This document shows, one piece after another, positions 25,997 to 34,274 of a DNA stretch of 43,308 bases. How positions within the stretch are numbered: position 1 is the first letter of the stretch; every line of letters starts with the position of its first letter. Source of the stretch: an uncultured Prevotella sp. (GTDB taxonomy: Bacteria > Bacteroidota > Bacteroidia > Bacteroidales > Bacteroidaceae); contig CAAGGA010000086.1 in assembly GCA_900769275.1 (NCBI GenBank), forward strand, positions 1 through 43,308, given 5' to 3'. The notes beneath the pieces are model-generated. The model saw only the letters and a list, made by a program, of their open reading frames with translations, made no database searches and was not told the DNA's origin. A program made the translations under genes and the position numbers.

Positions 25997-26026
25997 TGAT
26001 GCCGGCAATTCGGCATCAACGTTTTT
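25997..26026 (+). terminator. Isolated rightward terminator-like hairpin
   Basis: TGATGCCG (25997-26004), a 6-nt loop, CGGCATCA (26011-26018), then AC and T5 (26022-26026). No rightward gene precedes it. Confidence 0.45.
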
Positions 26027-26066
26027 CCGCTATGCGATATATCGTCCAAGCAAATGATTTCAGATG

Positions 26067-26097
26067 CAAAGGTAGTACTTTTCCCCCTATCTGCAAA
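26067..26097 (-). promoter_or_regulatory. Leftward promoter without an obvious gene
   Basis: Minus-strand TTTG (26094-26097), 19 bp, then TACCTTTG (26067-26074). It begins 13 bp after the GH30 stop and would transcribe the gap towards the beta-barrel gene, which has its own closer promoter. It could be a second promoter with a leader of about 400 nt, or the remains of a lost gene. Confidence 0.45.
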
Positions 26098-26109
26098 ATG
26101 ATTACAAGG

Positions 26110-28083
26110 TTATTTGACAAAGATTTTTCTGCCGTTCCTTATCACCAATCCTCTATAACCGTCGCCAGCCCTCTGTCCCTGAATATTATAGAGAGTCTCT
26201 ACGCCCGACGGTACCATTACTTTAGTATCGCTTATTCCCGTCGTTCCCTCCTTGTGTCTTACAAGTTTTATGTTACCCACAAGCATTTCGTTGAGTCCGG
26301 CAGAGGATTTCGCCACCACCCACTTGAGAATATGGTTGCCCGCATCCTTAACCTCAAAGTCAAGAGAATAGTCCGTCGTGCTGACAATACGGGCTGACGA
26401 ACCATTACTGTCTATCTTTACTGTCGGTGTTGAAAGCAGTTTTGCTACAAGAACATTGCTTGTTGTCGTTACCGTTGCTGTCACCGCCGGCATTCCCTTA
26501 TATCCTACCATTGAGTAAGAGAGCGTGTATTTTCCTGCATCCAGATTGAGTCGATGAGAGACATCCTCTCCATAACTGGCATATCCCGCACCATTAGTTC
26601 CCGAACGGAAATAGAAAGCATATCGCATGAGTCCCTCTACATTGAAACCCATGATACGAGGACCAAGCCCATACTGCCCTGCCTCACGGATGTTTCCGTT
26701 TTCATCCTTTACCCTCCAGCCGTCCGGTACGCATCCTGAGCCATAGAGGTTGTAGTTATCTGTAAAGATGACATCCTCGTCATCCCCCTCTTCCGGAATG
26801 TCCGTGCGAGGTGCACTCCTTACATATATATATGTATTGACGCTGTAAGGCGCAACGGCAACGGTGGTACCGTATGTCTCTTCTTCAAAAGACAAGGCTG
26901 TCTTCTTCACGTTTTGCGTCTCTGTGGTGACAATCTGCATTCCTCCCTTTGTCATAAAGGGCAGTTCAAGACTTGTATCGTAGCTGTTGGCGGAGGGGTT
27001 TATGACCATTACCACTACGCTGTCGCCTGTAACGGAAAGATAAGCCGAGGAGGAAAGTTTTCCTGTTGCGTCATCAAGGGAGTGGGAGATACGTGTAGTG
27101 CCTGATACATACTTGGCATAATGCGACAGTATCCATCCTCTTTTTGTTATGACATTGTTCTGAGTGCCGAACTGTCCATCGCCAAGACAACCATAATAAC
27201 GCTTCAATGAATAATGCACCCAGGCACTCATATTGGCAAGCATGGCATCGTTTACGCTTTTCGCAAAAAGGAATCCGTCGGTCTGCCAGTCTATGTCAGG
27301 ACCGTCCTTTGCTCCTCCGTTCTCCTGACGCTCGTTAATAAGGAACTCTGTCATCCATACCTCCTTGCCTTTCTGTGCCGCAAGGGGATAGTCGGAGCCG
27401 TCCCAACCGTAGAAATGTCCTCCCACTATGTCAAGATTCTTGCAGGCTTCCTCATCGTTGAGCATTGGCTCATGCAGGTTCTTCGTGAAATGTACGCTCT
27501 CCGGCGCAATAATCTTGCACTCTATCTTTGAACCATGCTGACGCAGGAACTGCGCCAGTTCCTCTCCTGTCCAATTACAACTCTCGTAAGAGGGACTCCA
27601 GTCCGGCTCATTCTGTATGGAGACAGCATCTATCTTCAGTCCGTAGCCTCTCATATATTTATAGTAATCGTTGAGGAAAGTTGCCCAATCACCCCATCGG
27701 GATACAAGGAGTTTGCCTCCGTTACCTGTCTGATTATTGTCTTTCCAAGCAGCCGGAGGCGACCAGGGCGATGCAAAGACAAACGCTCCATACTTCTTGG
27801 CACGGCGGATATTGGCTACTCCGCTATTCCAAAAGTTCTTGTTGTTGGCTACATAGACACGGAGTACAGTCAGTCCGAGCTGGTTGTCTGCCTTGCCAAA
27901 CAACTTGTCCATCTCAGTATCCGACAGCCAATAACTCCACTGCGGACTCGGGCTGAAGCCTCCGAAACCCGTCACGTGCTGGTATCTTGTCCTGCTGTCT
28001 ATCCTGATGCCGGCAGTCTTTTCTGCTCCCATGGATGCAACACACAGCATAAGAGCAACGGTTAGTAGTAAAATATTCTTCAT
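26110..28083 (-). CDS. GH30 glucuronoxylanase-like enzyme, secreted, multidomain
   Basis: 657 residues with a signal peptide (1-19). The GH30 barrel plus side beta-domain (about 25-420) opens with HVTGFGGFSPSPQW. It holds the acid/base Glu159 in SIQNEPDW and the nucleophile Glu246 in VWMTEFL. The overall sequence resembles subfamily 8 glucuronoarabinoxylan endo-1,4-beta-xylanases (XynC type), which cut xylan next to glucuronic acid branches. A beta-sandwich module (about 440-625) may bind carbohydrate. The C-terminal ETLYNIQGQRAGDGYRG / NGRKIFVK is the short tail also found on the GH43 arabinanase. It is a single gene with its own promoter. The subfamily is inferred from overall resemblance. 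Confidence 0.88.
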   Translation of the reverse strand: MKNILLLTVALMLCVASMGAEKTAGIRIDSRTRYQHVTGFGGFSPSPQWSYWLSDTEMDKLFGKADNQLGLTVLRVYVANNKNFWNSGVANIRRAKKYGAFVFASPWSPPAAWKDNNQTGNGGKLLVSRWGDWATFLNDYYKYMRGYGLKIDAVSIQNEPDWSPSYESCNWTGEELAQFLRQHGSKIECKIIAPESVHFTKNLHEPMLNDEEACKNLDIVGGHFYGWDGSDYPLAAQKGKEVWMTEFLINERQENGGAKDGPDIDWQTDGFLFAKSVNDAMLANMSAWVHYSLKRYYGCLGDGQFGTQNNVITKRGWILSHYAKYVSGTTRISHSLDDATGKLSSSAYLSVTGDSVVVMVINPSANSYDTSLELPFMTKGGMQIVTTETQNVKKTALSFEEETYGTTVAVAPYSVNTYIYVRSAPRTDIPEEGDDEDVIFTDNYNLYGSGCVPDGWRVKDENGNIREAGQYGLGPRIMGFNVEGLMRYAFYFRSGTNGAGYASYGEDVSHRLNLDAGKYTLSYSMVGYKGMPAVTATVTTTSNVLVAKLLSTPTVKIDSNGSSARIVSTTDYSLDFEVKDAGNHILKWVVAKSSAGLNEMLVGNIKLVRHKEGTTGISDTKVMVPSGVETLYNIQGQRAGDGYRGLVIRNGRKIFVK

Positions 28084-28118
28084 TATTGTCTTAGGAATTA
28101 TATGTACACTTCTGCCTG

Positions 28119-28149
28119 CAAAGATACAACAAAAATCTCATTCCTAAAA
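28119..28149 (-). promoter_or_regulatory. Probable promoter for the GH30 gene
   Basis: Minus-strand TATCTTTG (28119-28126), preceded at 19 bp by TTTA (28146-28149, one off TTTG). The leader is about 30 nt. Confidence 0.5.
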
Positions 28150-28296
28150 CATCACGTGTCCGTCACAACGGCAGTTTCAGCCTTTATGGTATTTTCGCTC
28201 AACTTTCTGGTACATATCACAAAATCCTCAAATGGCAATTCCCTATCACATTCGCTGCCGCACACCCCTACCTGAGACAGAAAAAGCTTGTCAAGG

Positions 28297-29007
28297 TTAC
28301 GTTTCCGCAAGTCCCTGCATGACCTGTTGCATAGTCTCAAGCATCGTATTCATATTCTCGGGACTACGGCTGACAGCAAGGAACAACTCGTTAAGGTCCA
28401 TATCATCAGGCGTTTCTACAGGACTATTGTGCATGAGTGTCTGCATGTTATCTACCAGCAGACGGTAGATGCACACCACATTCATCTGCCTTTCATGCGC
28501 CTTGACAGCCTTTCTTCCCGACCAATATCCACGGACTACAGCCATGACGAGTGCCCTGACCGCCGTTTTCTCCTCCACCTTTCCTGCCATGAGCGGGCAC
28601 ATTTCCTCGTTTATAGCCTCGTAATATTCATCCTTTGTCATCACATGACCTGCGAGTATGGCATAGAAGTTCCGCCTGTACTCGTCCGCCATCAACTGGA
28701 AAAGCTGCTCCGTACGACAGGCATGCTTCATGAGGGTCATCGCATCAAGTGTATTTGGGTCTGCTTCACGCAAACGTTTCTCAAGCAGGTCAGGCGTAGT
28801 ATAGTTGACTATTGCGAGAGCATCGAAGACACTCTCATAGAGATACTGTGCCACCTCCTCGTAATGCTCAAGCAACAGTTGCTTCATCTGCTGCGGCTCT
28901 ACGTGCTGTGGTCTGTCGGTTTGCGGCAGACTGCCCTCGACAATGCCTTCGACAAAGGCAGAGAAGAAAGCTCTTATTATGGCTGGGATTATTCTCGGGG
29001 AGTTCAT
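28297..29007 (-). CDS. Conserved-looking protein of unknown function
   Basis: 236 residues, predominantly helical, no signal peptide and no convincing membrane span. The N-terminus has a short amphipathic stretch (PRIIPAIIRAFFSAFVEGIVEG). I recognise no domain or catalytic motif. It lies 40 bp downstream of the BASS-family transporter gene on the same strand with no promoter in between, so it is probably cotranscribed. The start at 29007 is the first Met after the transporter stop, and the frame is complete. Confidence 0.7.
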   Translation of the reverse strand: MNSPRIIPAIIRAFFSAFVEGIVEGSLPQTDRPQHVEPQQMKQLLLEHYEEVAQYLYESVFDALAIVNYTTPDLLEKRLREADPNTLDAMTLMKHACRTEQLFQLMADEYRRNFYAILAGHVMTKDEYYEAINEEMCPLMAGKVEEKTAVRALVMAVVRGYWSGRKAVKAHERQMNVVCIYRLLVDNMQTLMHNSPVETPDDMDLNELFLAVSRSPENMNTMLETMQQVMQGLAET

Positions 29008-29032
29008 TTTATTCAGTAGTCCGTACAGTATA

Positions 29033-29048
29033 GGTGGATTCTATTAAT
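29033..29048 (+). repeat. Dispersed GGTGG-TTCTATTAAT motif, copy 2
   Basis: GGTGGATTCTATTAAT abuts the stop codon of the transporter gene (TCA of the plus strand at 29048-29050). It is the same motif as at 21942 and 43224. Confidence 0.55.
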
Positions 29049-29917
29049 CAGAAAGCAGGCACTTTGCGGTCCATACGCCTTTTTATCATGCCTACATAAA
29101 GGAGCAATACAACGTTCATCATCAAGGCATAGACGATGGCAGGAACGGCGATGCGTCCGTCATTGAATACATAAGGACTGGAAGCTATGGCAATGGCCTG
29201 CGCCGCATTCTGCATTCCGACCTCAATTATTATTGTGCGCCTCACCGCTGTCCTTAATCCAAAGGCAAGACATCCGGAATATGCCACAAAGACGGCAATG
29301 AGTATCAGTGCCGTCGTCACAATACCGAGCGTTGCGATGTGCTCCGCAATTGTCGTGCGGTGCTGTACAAAGAACACCGCAGCAAGGAACATCAACGCAG
29401 GAAAAGCGCAGAGCGTCAGTCCCCTCTCCACGTAGCCCGCAACACCGGGGAAATATTTCCTGAATGCTATTCCCGCAAGTATTGGTATAAACATGGTGAG
29501 GACGTTCTGTGCAAGGAGGTTGCCTACCGGCAGAGTGACACCGGATTCCTCCCCGACATGTGCCATCACCCACCCCAGAACGACGGGTACAGTGAAAAGT
29601 GTTATCACCGAACTGAGTGCCGTAAGCGATACTGACAGAGCCACATCACCCTTTGCGAGCATAGAGAACACGTTGCTTGAAGAGCCACCGGGGGAACAAG
29701 CCACAAGCACAAGACCGATATAGAACAGTGCAGGCAACGAGAATCCCTCGGCAAGTGACACTGCAACCAATGGCAGCACTATGATTTGTCCGGCAAGACC
29801 TATGAGGACAGCCTTGGGTCGTTTGAATACGAGGAGGAAATCCTCGCCTTTCAGCGTGAGTCCAAGGTCGAACATCAGCAGTGTCAGTATAGGAAGAACG
29901 ATAAATACTGTATTCAT
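29048..29917 (-). CDS. Bile acid:sodium symporter (BASS) family transporter
   Basis: A 289-residue inner-membrane protein with about nine hydrophobic spans. Family features include MFDLGLTLKGEDF near the start, the conserved VACSPGGSSSNVFSMLAKGDVALSV region (about 92-116) and EVGMQNAAQAIAIA (about 232-245), matching the BASS 'E-x-G-x-Q-N' motif. BASS carriers couple Na+ to uptake of organic acids such as bile acids or pantothenate. The substrate here is unknown. It starts an apparent two-gene unit with the unknown protein at 28297-29007. A 21-bp tandem duplication lies in its upstream region. Confidence 0.9.
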   Translation of the reverse strand: MNTVFIVLPILTLLMFDLGLTLKGEDFLLVFKRPKAVLIGLAGQIIVLPLVAVSLAEGFSLPALFYIGLVLVACSPGGSSSNVFSMLAKGDVALSVSLTALSSVITLFTVPVVLGWVMAHVGEESGVTLPVGNLLAQNVLTMFIPILAGIAFRKYFPGVAGYVERGLTLCAFPALMFLAAVFFVQHRTTIAEHIATLGIVTTALILIAVFVAYSGCLAFGLRTAVRRTIIIEVGMQNAAQAIAIASSPYVFNDGRIAVPAIVYALMMNVVLLLYVGMIKRRMDRKVPAF

Positions 29918-30009
29918 TGTCTGATAGTTGTGTCATTGACAGGAAAGCGAAAGGATGCTTGTCATCCTGCCATGTCCCTGTTTTTCTGCATCCGAAACAA
30001 TAAGGAATA

Positions 30010-30050
30010 TCACTTACTCTGATTAGCAGTTCACTTACTCTGATTAGCAG
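30010..30050. repeat. 21-bp tandem duplication upstream of the BASS gene
   Basis: Two exact adjacent copies of TCACTTACTCTGATTAGCAG (30010-30029 and 30031-30050), period 21. They lie about 95-135 bp before the transporter start and could hold a duplicated regulator site. Confidence 0.7.
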
Positions 30051-30101
30051 ATGAGAGCAAAAGATAGACCACGAATGTAACCGCCAAGTACGTAAACGGG
30101 T

Positions 30102-30713
30102 TCAATCGAAAATCTTGAATTCATATCCCTCGCCTATCATCCACTCAAGTGACTCGGGCAGTGCGGTACGTAGCTTGTCAATACTCTTCAGCGAGTCGTG
30201 GAACGTGATGATAGAACCGTTCCTCGTGTAGGTCTTTACATTGTTCACCACGTCCTCTGCCGTCAGGAGTCTTGAGTAATCACGCGTCACTACGTCCCAC
30301 ATCACTATGGTGTATTTACGTTTCAGCCACAGATACGCAGGCATTCTCATCCATCCGTGAGGCGGACGGAAGTAACGGGAGCGTATGAGTTCGTTCGCCT
30401 TGTTTACATTCTTGACGTAGGTATCAAGGCGATGACGCACATTTCCCATGTGATTGAACGTATGGTTTCCCACCTGATGTCCCTCGTCCGTTATCCTCTT
30501 GTAGAGTTCCGGATATTTCCTGACATTGTCACCTACTACAAAGAAAGTGGCCTTTACGCCGTAATGTGCCAAAGTGTCGAGGATAAAGGGGGTCGATTCG
30601 GGTATCGGTCCGTCATCAAACGTGAGATATACCGAATGCTCTTCAGCGTTCATACGCCAAAGAGCCTTCGGATATAGCCATCGCAACCACATTGTAGGTT
30701 GTTCGATAATCAT
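30102..30713 (-). CDS. Polysaccharide deacetylase family protein (NodB domain)
   Basis: 203 residues, nearly all one carbohydrate esterase 4 domain. All motifs are present: TFDDGP (31-36, Asp33 base and Asp34 metal ligand), HTFNH (84-88, metal-binding His84 and His88), RPPHG (116-120), WDVVTRDY (about 139-146) and TFHDS with His172. Catalytic competence is therefore expected. There is no signal peptide, so it may act in the cytoplasm or need another route. The substrate (peptidoglycan, glycan or lipid-linked sugar) is unknown. It is the last gene of the long leftward operon, starting 9 bp after the DUF2723 gene stop. Confidence 0.9.
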   Translation of the reverse strand: MIIEQPTMWLRWLYPKALWRMNAEEHSVYLTFDDGPIPESTPFILDTLAHYGVKATFFVVGDNVRKYPELYKRITDEGHQVGNHTFNHMGNVRHRLDTYVKNVNKANELIRSRYFRPPHGWMRMPAYLWLKRKYTIVMWDVVTRDYSRLLTAEDVVNNVKTYTRNGSIITFHDSLKSIDKLRTALPESLEWMIGEGYEFKIFD

Positions 30714-30722
30714 TGCAAATAC

Positions 30723-33700
30723 TTATTCTTCACTGGCAAGCCGACCTCCGCGGTCACGATATGCCTGTACCATTTTCTCAAACGTCGGATAATACTTCGC
30801 AGCCATCGCCTCGTCATGCTTGAAAGCAATGGCGAGAATATTCTGCATTGCATAGAAGTGATACATACATTCACGCTGTGACTGCATGAAGCGGTTCTGG
30901 TTGAGAGACATATACCATCTGATATACTGCGAGGAATTGTTCCACATAAAGTCAAATGTTTCCTTCGCCTTTGCTTTCTGCCCGAGCTGGAAATAGGCTT
31001 CCAGATAGTCGGCACCTCCGGCAATAAAGACCAAAGGCACGTTATAGGTAGGCATCTGTTTCTCAAGGTAAGCGAGGCATTTTGCAGCCTTGTCTTTCTT
31101 ACCCTCTTCGAGCAACTTGACCAGAAGTCGTCCGAACAGCCTGCGATGGGTATAGCACATACGCATTACCGTCTCGTCGATATACAGTCCTTTCTTGTCC
31201 AGTCCTCCGAACTTGAACCTGTTCATCACGACATCATATGAACGGTCTGCATCAAAGTTGGTGACTTCGTTGGTAGCAAACGGCGTGATACGATTGACGA
31301 GTCCCTCCTGTATGAAGTTCTCGCCGAGGTTCATGAAGTTCTCCGCACCTACGGTGGCAGCGACATACAGAGGTCGTGTCCAGTTGGCATTGTTGATCAT
31401 CTCAAGGAGCATGAGGTCATTCTTGTACAGAGCACTCTTGCCTTTGAGCGAGACTGCCATCCTTTCCGGTATCTCCATTCCGGCAGGAATCTTCATTCCG
31501 CTCTTCAGAACGGCATCTCTGTCTATCGTGACATAGACGGTATCGGTAGGAATGCAGTGCAGTTCACCTTTTCCACCACGTACCCAGTACTTCATTATGT
31601 TGGTGAGGTTGAACGGTTCCTCGCCATACTGCTGTACGGCAGTCTCCGGGTCCTCGGCATAATAGGCGAGCAACTGTTCCTTCAATCCCGGTTCTACGGT
31701 AATGTACTCGTTAGTTCCAGAACAGTAATCAAGTCGCTTCCACGTAATCGGCAATGCAGGAGAATCGTAGGCAGGGCGCACCATCTGGTCGATATACCAG
31801 TCTGTCTGCAGGTAAGAGAGGTTACATACACGTGCGTCTGTACCAACTCCCTCGACATCCTGATTATACCATAGCGGGAAAGTATCGTTGTCACCGTTGG
31901 TAAAGATGACAGGATTGGTGCCTTTCTGCATGGAGTTGAGGTAGTTCTGACCGAAATCACGGCATACGTACCTGTCAGAGCGGTCATGGTCATCCCATGT
32001 CTGGGAAGCCATCTGTATGGGGACGAGCAGTGCAGCGGCTCCTATCACGGCAGCGACGGCGATGTTTTCTTTCTTTGTCAGGTATCTGAACACCATATTG
32101 ATAATGGCTGCCACGCCCATGCCGCACCATATTGAGAACGCATAGAACGAGCCTGCATACGCATAGTCGCGTTCACGTGGCTGCATAGGTGTCTGGTTGA
32201 GATAGATGACGATGGCAAGACCTGTCATGAAGAAGAGGAAGAATACCACCCAGAACTGCTGTATTCCCTTCTTTCCCTCCACGCCTTTCCTGCGGTTGAT
32301 GCTGTCGGAATAAGCCTGCCAGAACAGTCCTATGAGTCCGAGCAGCAACGGCAGACAATAGAATACGTTGTGTCCCTTGTTGTTCTTCAGGTCATCAGGA
32401 AGAAGACTCTGGTCGCCGAGCATGGCATTGTCTATGAACGGAATGCCCGTTATCCAGTTGCCTTTTTCCAGTTCACCGTTACCTTGCAGGTCATTCTGAC
32501 GGCCGGCAAAGTTCCACATAAAGTAGCGCCAATACATGAAGTTACATTGGTATGAGAGGAAGAAGCGCAGGTTTTCCCACTGCGTGGGCATATTGATGGT
32601 CATTGCCTGACCGCAACGGTCGTACTCGACGGGGTATGTGTCGATGCCTCCCATCCAGCTATGGTAAGCATTCACGTGGTTCTCCTCCGAACTGTGCATA
32701 CGCGGGAACAGCATATTCTGCGCATACACGTAGGAGTCCTTTGTACGTACGACGAAATAGCGGTCCTTTTCGTTCGGGTCTTTCTTCTCGACACGCTGTA
32801 TTATCGGCGCTCCTTTCTTCTGTACGGGGCGACAGTAGTCTCCCTCCGGCACGAGTTTCACCTGTGAACAGTATGCCTGTCCATACAACAGCGGACGGTC
32901 TCCGTACTGGTCACGGCTGAGATAGTTGCCGAGAGTGAAGATATCCTCCGGAGAGTTCTGATCCATCGGAGGGTTGGCGGATGAACGTACTACGGTGACA
33001 GCGTATGTGGAATAGCCAATCATGAGCATCAGCATACACGTGAGAGCCGTATTCTTCATGCGTGAAGTGACGTAATATGCCTTTGTCTTCTTGTCTTTCA
33101 ACTGGAGAAGGAAATAGAGCACGGCGATTACCACCACTCCGATGAAGAACGCTGACCATCCGAAACCGTAGAACGGTATGCCGAGCATTGCCACAGAGAG
33201 AAGGAAAGAGATATTGACGCGCATATTGCTCTTATCTATATAACTCTCGTATATTGCCCACACCACTGTGGCTACAAGGAGCAGGATATAGATTATCTCA
33301 CCAGTGTTGAACGGCATTCCGAGGTTGTTTACGAAGAACCACTCGAACCATCCTCCCACGGTGATGATACCTGGTACGACACCATAGAGCACTGCTGCGA
33401 CGATGATACCGCTCACTGCGAGGGCTGTCAGCGAACCCTTGAGGTCTGCATCGGGGTTTTTCCTGTAGTAATAGACGAGGACTATGGCAGGTATGCAAAG
33501 GAGGTTGAGCAGGTGTACTCCGATAGACAGACCTGTCATGTATGCTATAAGAACGAGCCAGCGGTCGGAATGCGGTTCATCGGCATGGTCTTCCCATTTC
33601 AATATCATCCAGAACACTACGGCTGTGAACGCACTGGAATAGGCATATACCTCACCCTCCACGGCGGAGAACCAGAATGTGTCGCTGAAAGTGTAGATGA

Positions 33701-34085
33701 GTGCACCGACGAGTCCGGAAGCCTCTATGGCTATTATCTTGGCAGGTGTCAGCTCATCCCATGAACTGATGAGGAGACGGCGGACGAGATGCGTGATTGT
33801 CCAGAAAAGGAATAGAATACATGTCGCCGAGAGCAGTGCGCTCATGGTATTCACCATGCGTGCCACATCAGAGGGGTCACTGGCGAACTGCGAGAAAAGA
33901 TTGGCGGTAAGCATGAAGAACGGTGCGCCTGGCGGATGACCGACTTCGAGTTTGTAGCCTGTCGTAATAAACTCAGGACAGTCCCAGAAGGATGCTGTCG
34001 GCTCAATGGTAGAGCAATATACGAATGCTGCGACGAGGAATGCCACCCATCCGAGTACATTGTCTATCAGTCTGTACTGTTTCAT
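30723..34085 (-). CDS. DUF2723 membrane protein, GT117/TMEM260-like putative protein O-glycosyltransferase
   Basis: 1120 residues from the Met at 34085 (MKQYRLIDNV). A longer frame from 34262 would only add residues encoded by short repeats. The N-terminal DUF2723 domain has the hallmark SFWDCPEFITTGYKLEVGHPPGAP (about 32-55), with acidic residues Asp35 and Glu38 in the position of GT-C catalytic loops. About nine membrane spans lie within residues 10-400. Then follow a soluble stretch, four more spans (about 575-690) and a C-terminal soluble region (about 700-1120) with helical repeats. The human relative TMEM260 is a protein O-mannosyltransferase. A similar role on exported proteins is inference here. 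Operon partners are yqaA-like upstream and polysaccharide deacetylase downstream. Confidence 0.85.
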   Translation of the reverse strand: MKQYRLIDNVLGWVAFLVAAFVYCSTIEPTASFWDCPEFITTGYKLEVGHPPGAPFFMLTANLFSQFASDPSDVARMVNTMSALLSATCILFLFWTITHLVRRLLISSWDELTPAKIIAIEASGLVGALIYTFSDTFWFSAVEGEVYAYSSAFTAVVFWMILKWEDHADEPHSDRWLVLIAYMTGLSIGVHLLNLLCIPAIVLVYYYRKNPDADLKGSLTALAVSGIIVAAVLYGVVPGIITVGGWFEWFFVNNLGMPFNTGEIIYILLLVATVVWAIYESYIDKSNMRVNISFLLSVAMLGIPFYGFGWSAFFIGVVVIAVLYFLLQLKDKKTKAYYVTSRMKNTALTCMLMLMIGYSTYAVTVVRSSANPPMDQNSPEDIFTLGNYLSRDQYGDRPLLYGQAYCSQVKLVPEGDYCRPVQKKGAPIIQRVEKKDPNEKDRYFVVRTKDSYVYAQNMLFPRMHSSEENHVNAYHSWMGGIDTYPVEYDRCGQAMTINMPTQWENLRFFLSYQCNFMYWRYFMWNFAGRQNDLQGNGELEKGNWITGIPFIDNAMLGDQSLLPDDLKNNKGHNVFYCLPLLLGLIGLFWQAYSDSINRRKGVEGKKGIQQFWVVFFLFFMTGLAIVIYLNQTPMQPRERDYAYAGSFYAFSIWCGMGVAAIINMVFRYLTKKENIAVAAVIGAAALLVPIQMASQTWDDHDRSDRYVCRDFGQNYLNSMQKGTNPVIFTNGDNDTFPLWYNQDVEGVGTDARVCNLSYLQTDWYIDQMVRPAYDSPALPITWKRLDYCSGTNEYITVEPGLKEQLLAYYAEDPETAVQQYGEEPFNLTNIMKYWVRGGKGELHCIPTDTVYVTIDRDAVLKSGMKIPAGMEIPERMAVSLKGKSALYKNDLMLLEMINNANWTRPLYVAATVGAENFMNLGENFIQEGLVNRITPFATNEVTNFDADRSYDVVMNRFKFGGLDKKGLYIDETVMRMCYTHRRLFGRLLVKLLEEGKKDKAAKCLAYLEKQMPTYNVPLVFIAGGADYLEAYFQLGQKAKAKETFDFMWNNSSQYIRWYMSLNQNRFMQSQRECMYHFYAMQNILAIAFKHDEAMAAKYYPTFEKMVQAYRDRGGRLASEE

Positions 34086-34135
34086 TTTCTGCGAATTTAT
34101 TATTTTATTGTTGTCGTTTTTTTTCTTTCTTTGTG

Positions 34136-34156
34136 CACTTCGACCTGGTCGAAGTG
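34136..34156. repeat. Perfect palindrome in the DUF2723 leader
   Basis: CACTTCGAC, CTG, GTCGAAGTG: 9-bp arms and a 3-bp centre. It lies 51 bp before the DUF2723 start. No T-tract follows on the minus strand, so it is more likely an operator or RNA structure than a terminator. Confidence 0.65.
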
Positions 34157-34182
34157 TACCAGTTGCCTTGAGAAGAGTGCAC

Positions 34183-34254
34183 CGATGACAGAAGTGCCGA
34201 TGACAAGGAACAGAAGCACGAGCACCGATGACAAAGGCGCAATTGCCGATGACA
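34183..34254. repeat. Four CGATGACA repeats between yqaA-like and DUF2723 genes
   Basis: Exact 8-mers at 34183-34190, 34198-34205, 34226-34233 and 34247-34254, the last two within the longer CCGATGACAAA. Spacing (15, 28, 21 bp) is irregular. This is the largest internal gap of the operon. Confidence 0.65.
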
Positions 34255-34274
34255 AAAGGCACGGGATGCCTACA

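Larger units (their letters stand above)
25649..26109. other. 461-bp gap with an isolated promoter and hairpin
   Basis: It contains the promoter of the barrel/lipoprotein pair (25703-25735), a short perfect hairpin with a rightward T5 run (25997-26026) and a leftward consensus promoter (26067-26097) just after the GH30 stop. No gene is assigned. A short leftward frame (about 25830-25930) reads like protein but matches nothing I know. Confidence 0.45.

Noticed and set aside
25807..26397. A 196-codon plus-strand frame overlapping the end of the GH30 gene
   Set aside because: Its second half is antisense to the conserved C-terminal region of GH30 and its first half crosses the terminator-like hairpin; no domain is visible.
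34086..34262. A longer N-terminus for the DUF2723 protein starting at 34262
   Set aside because: The extra 59 codons encode repeat-derived sequence and a Lys/Asn run, whereas the Met at 34085 begins the family's normal first membrane helix.
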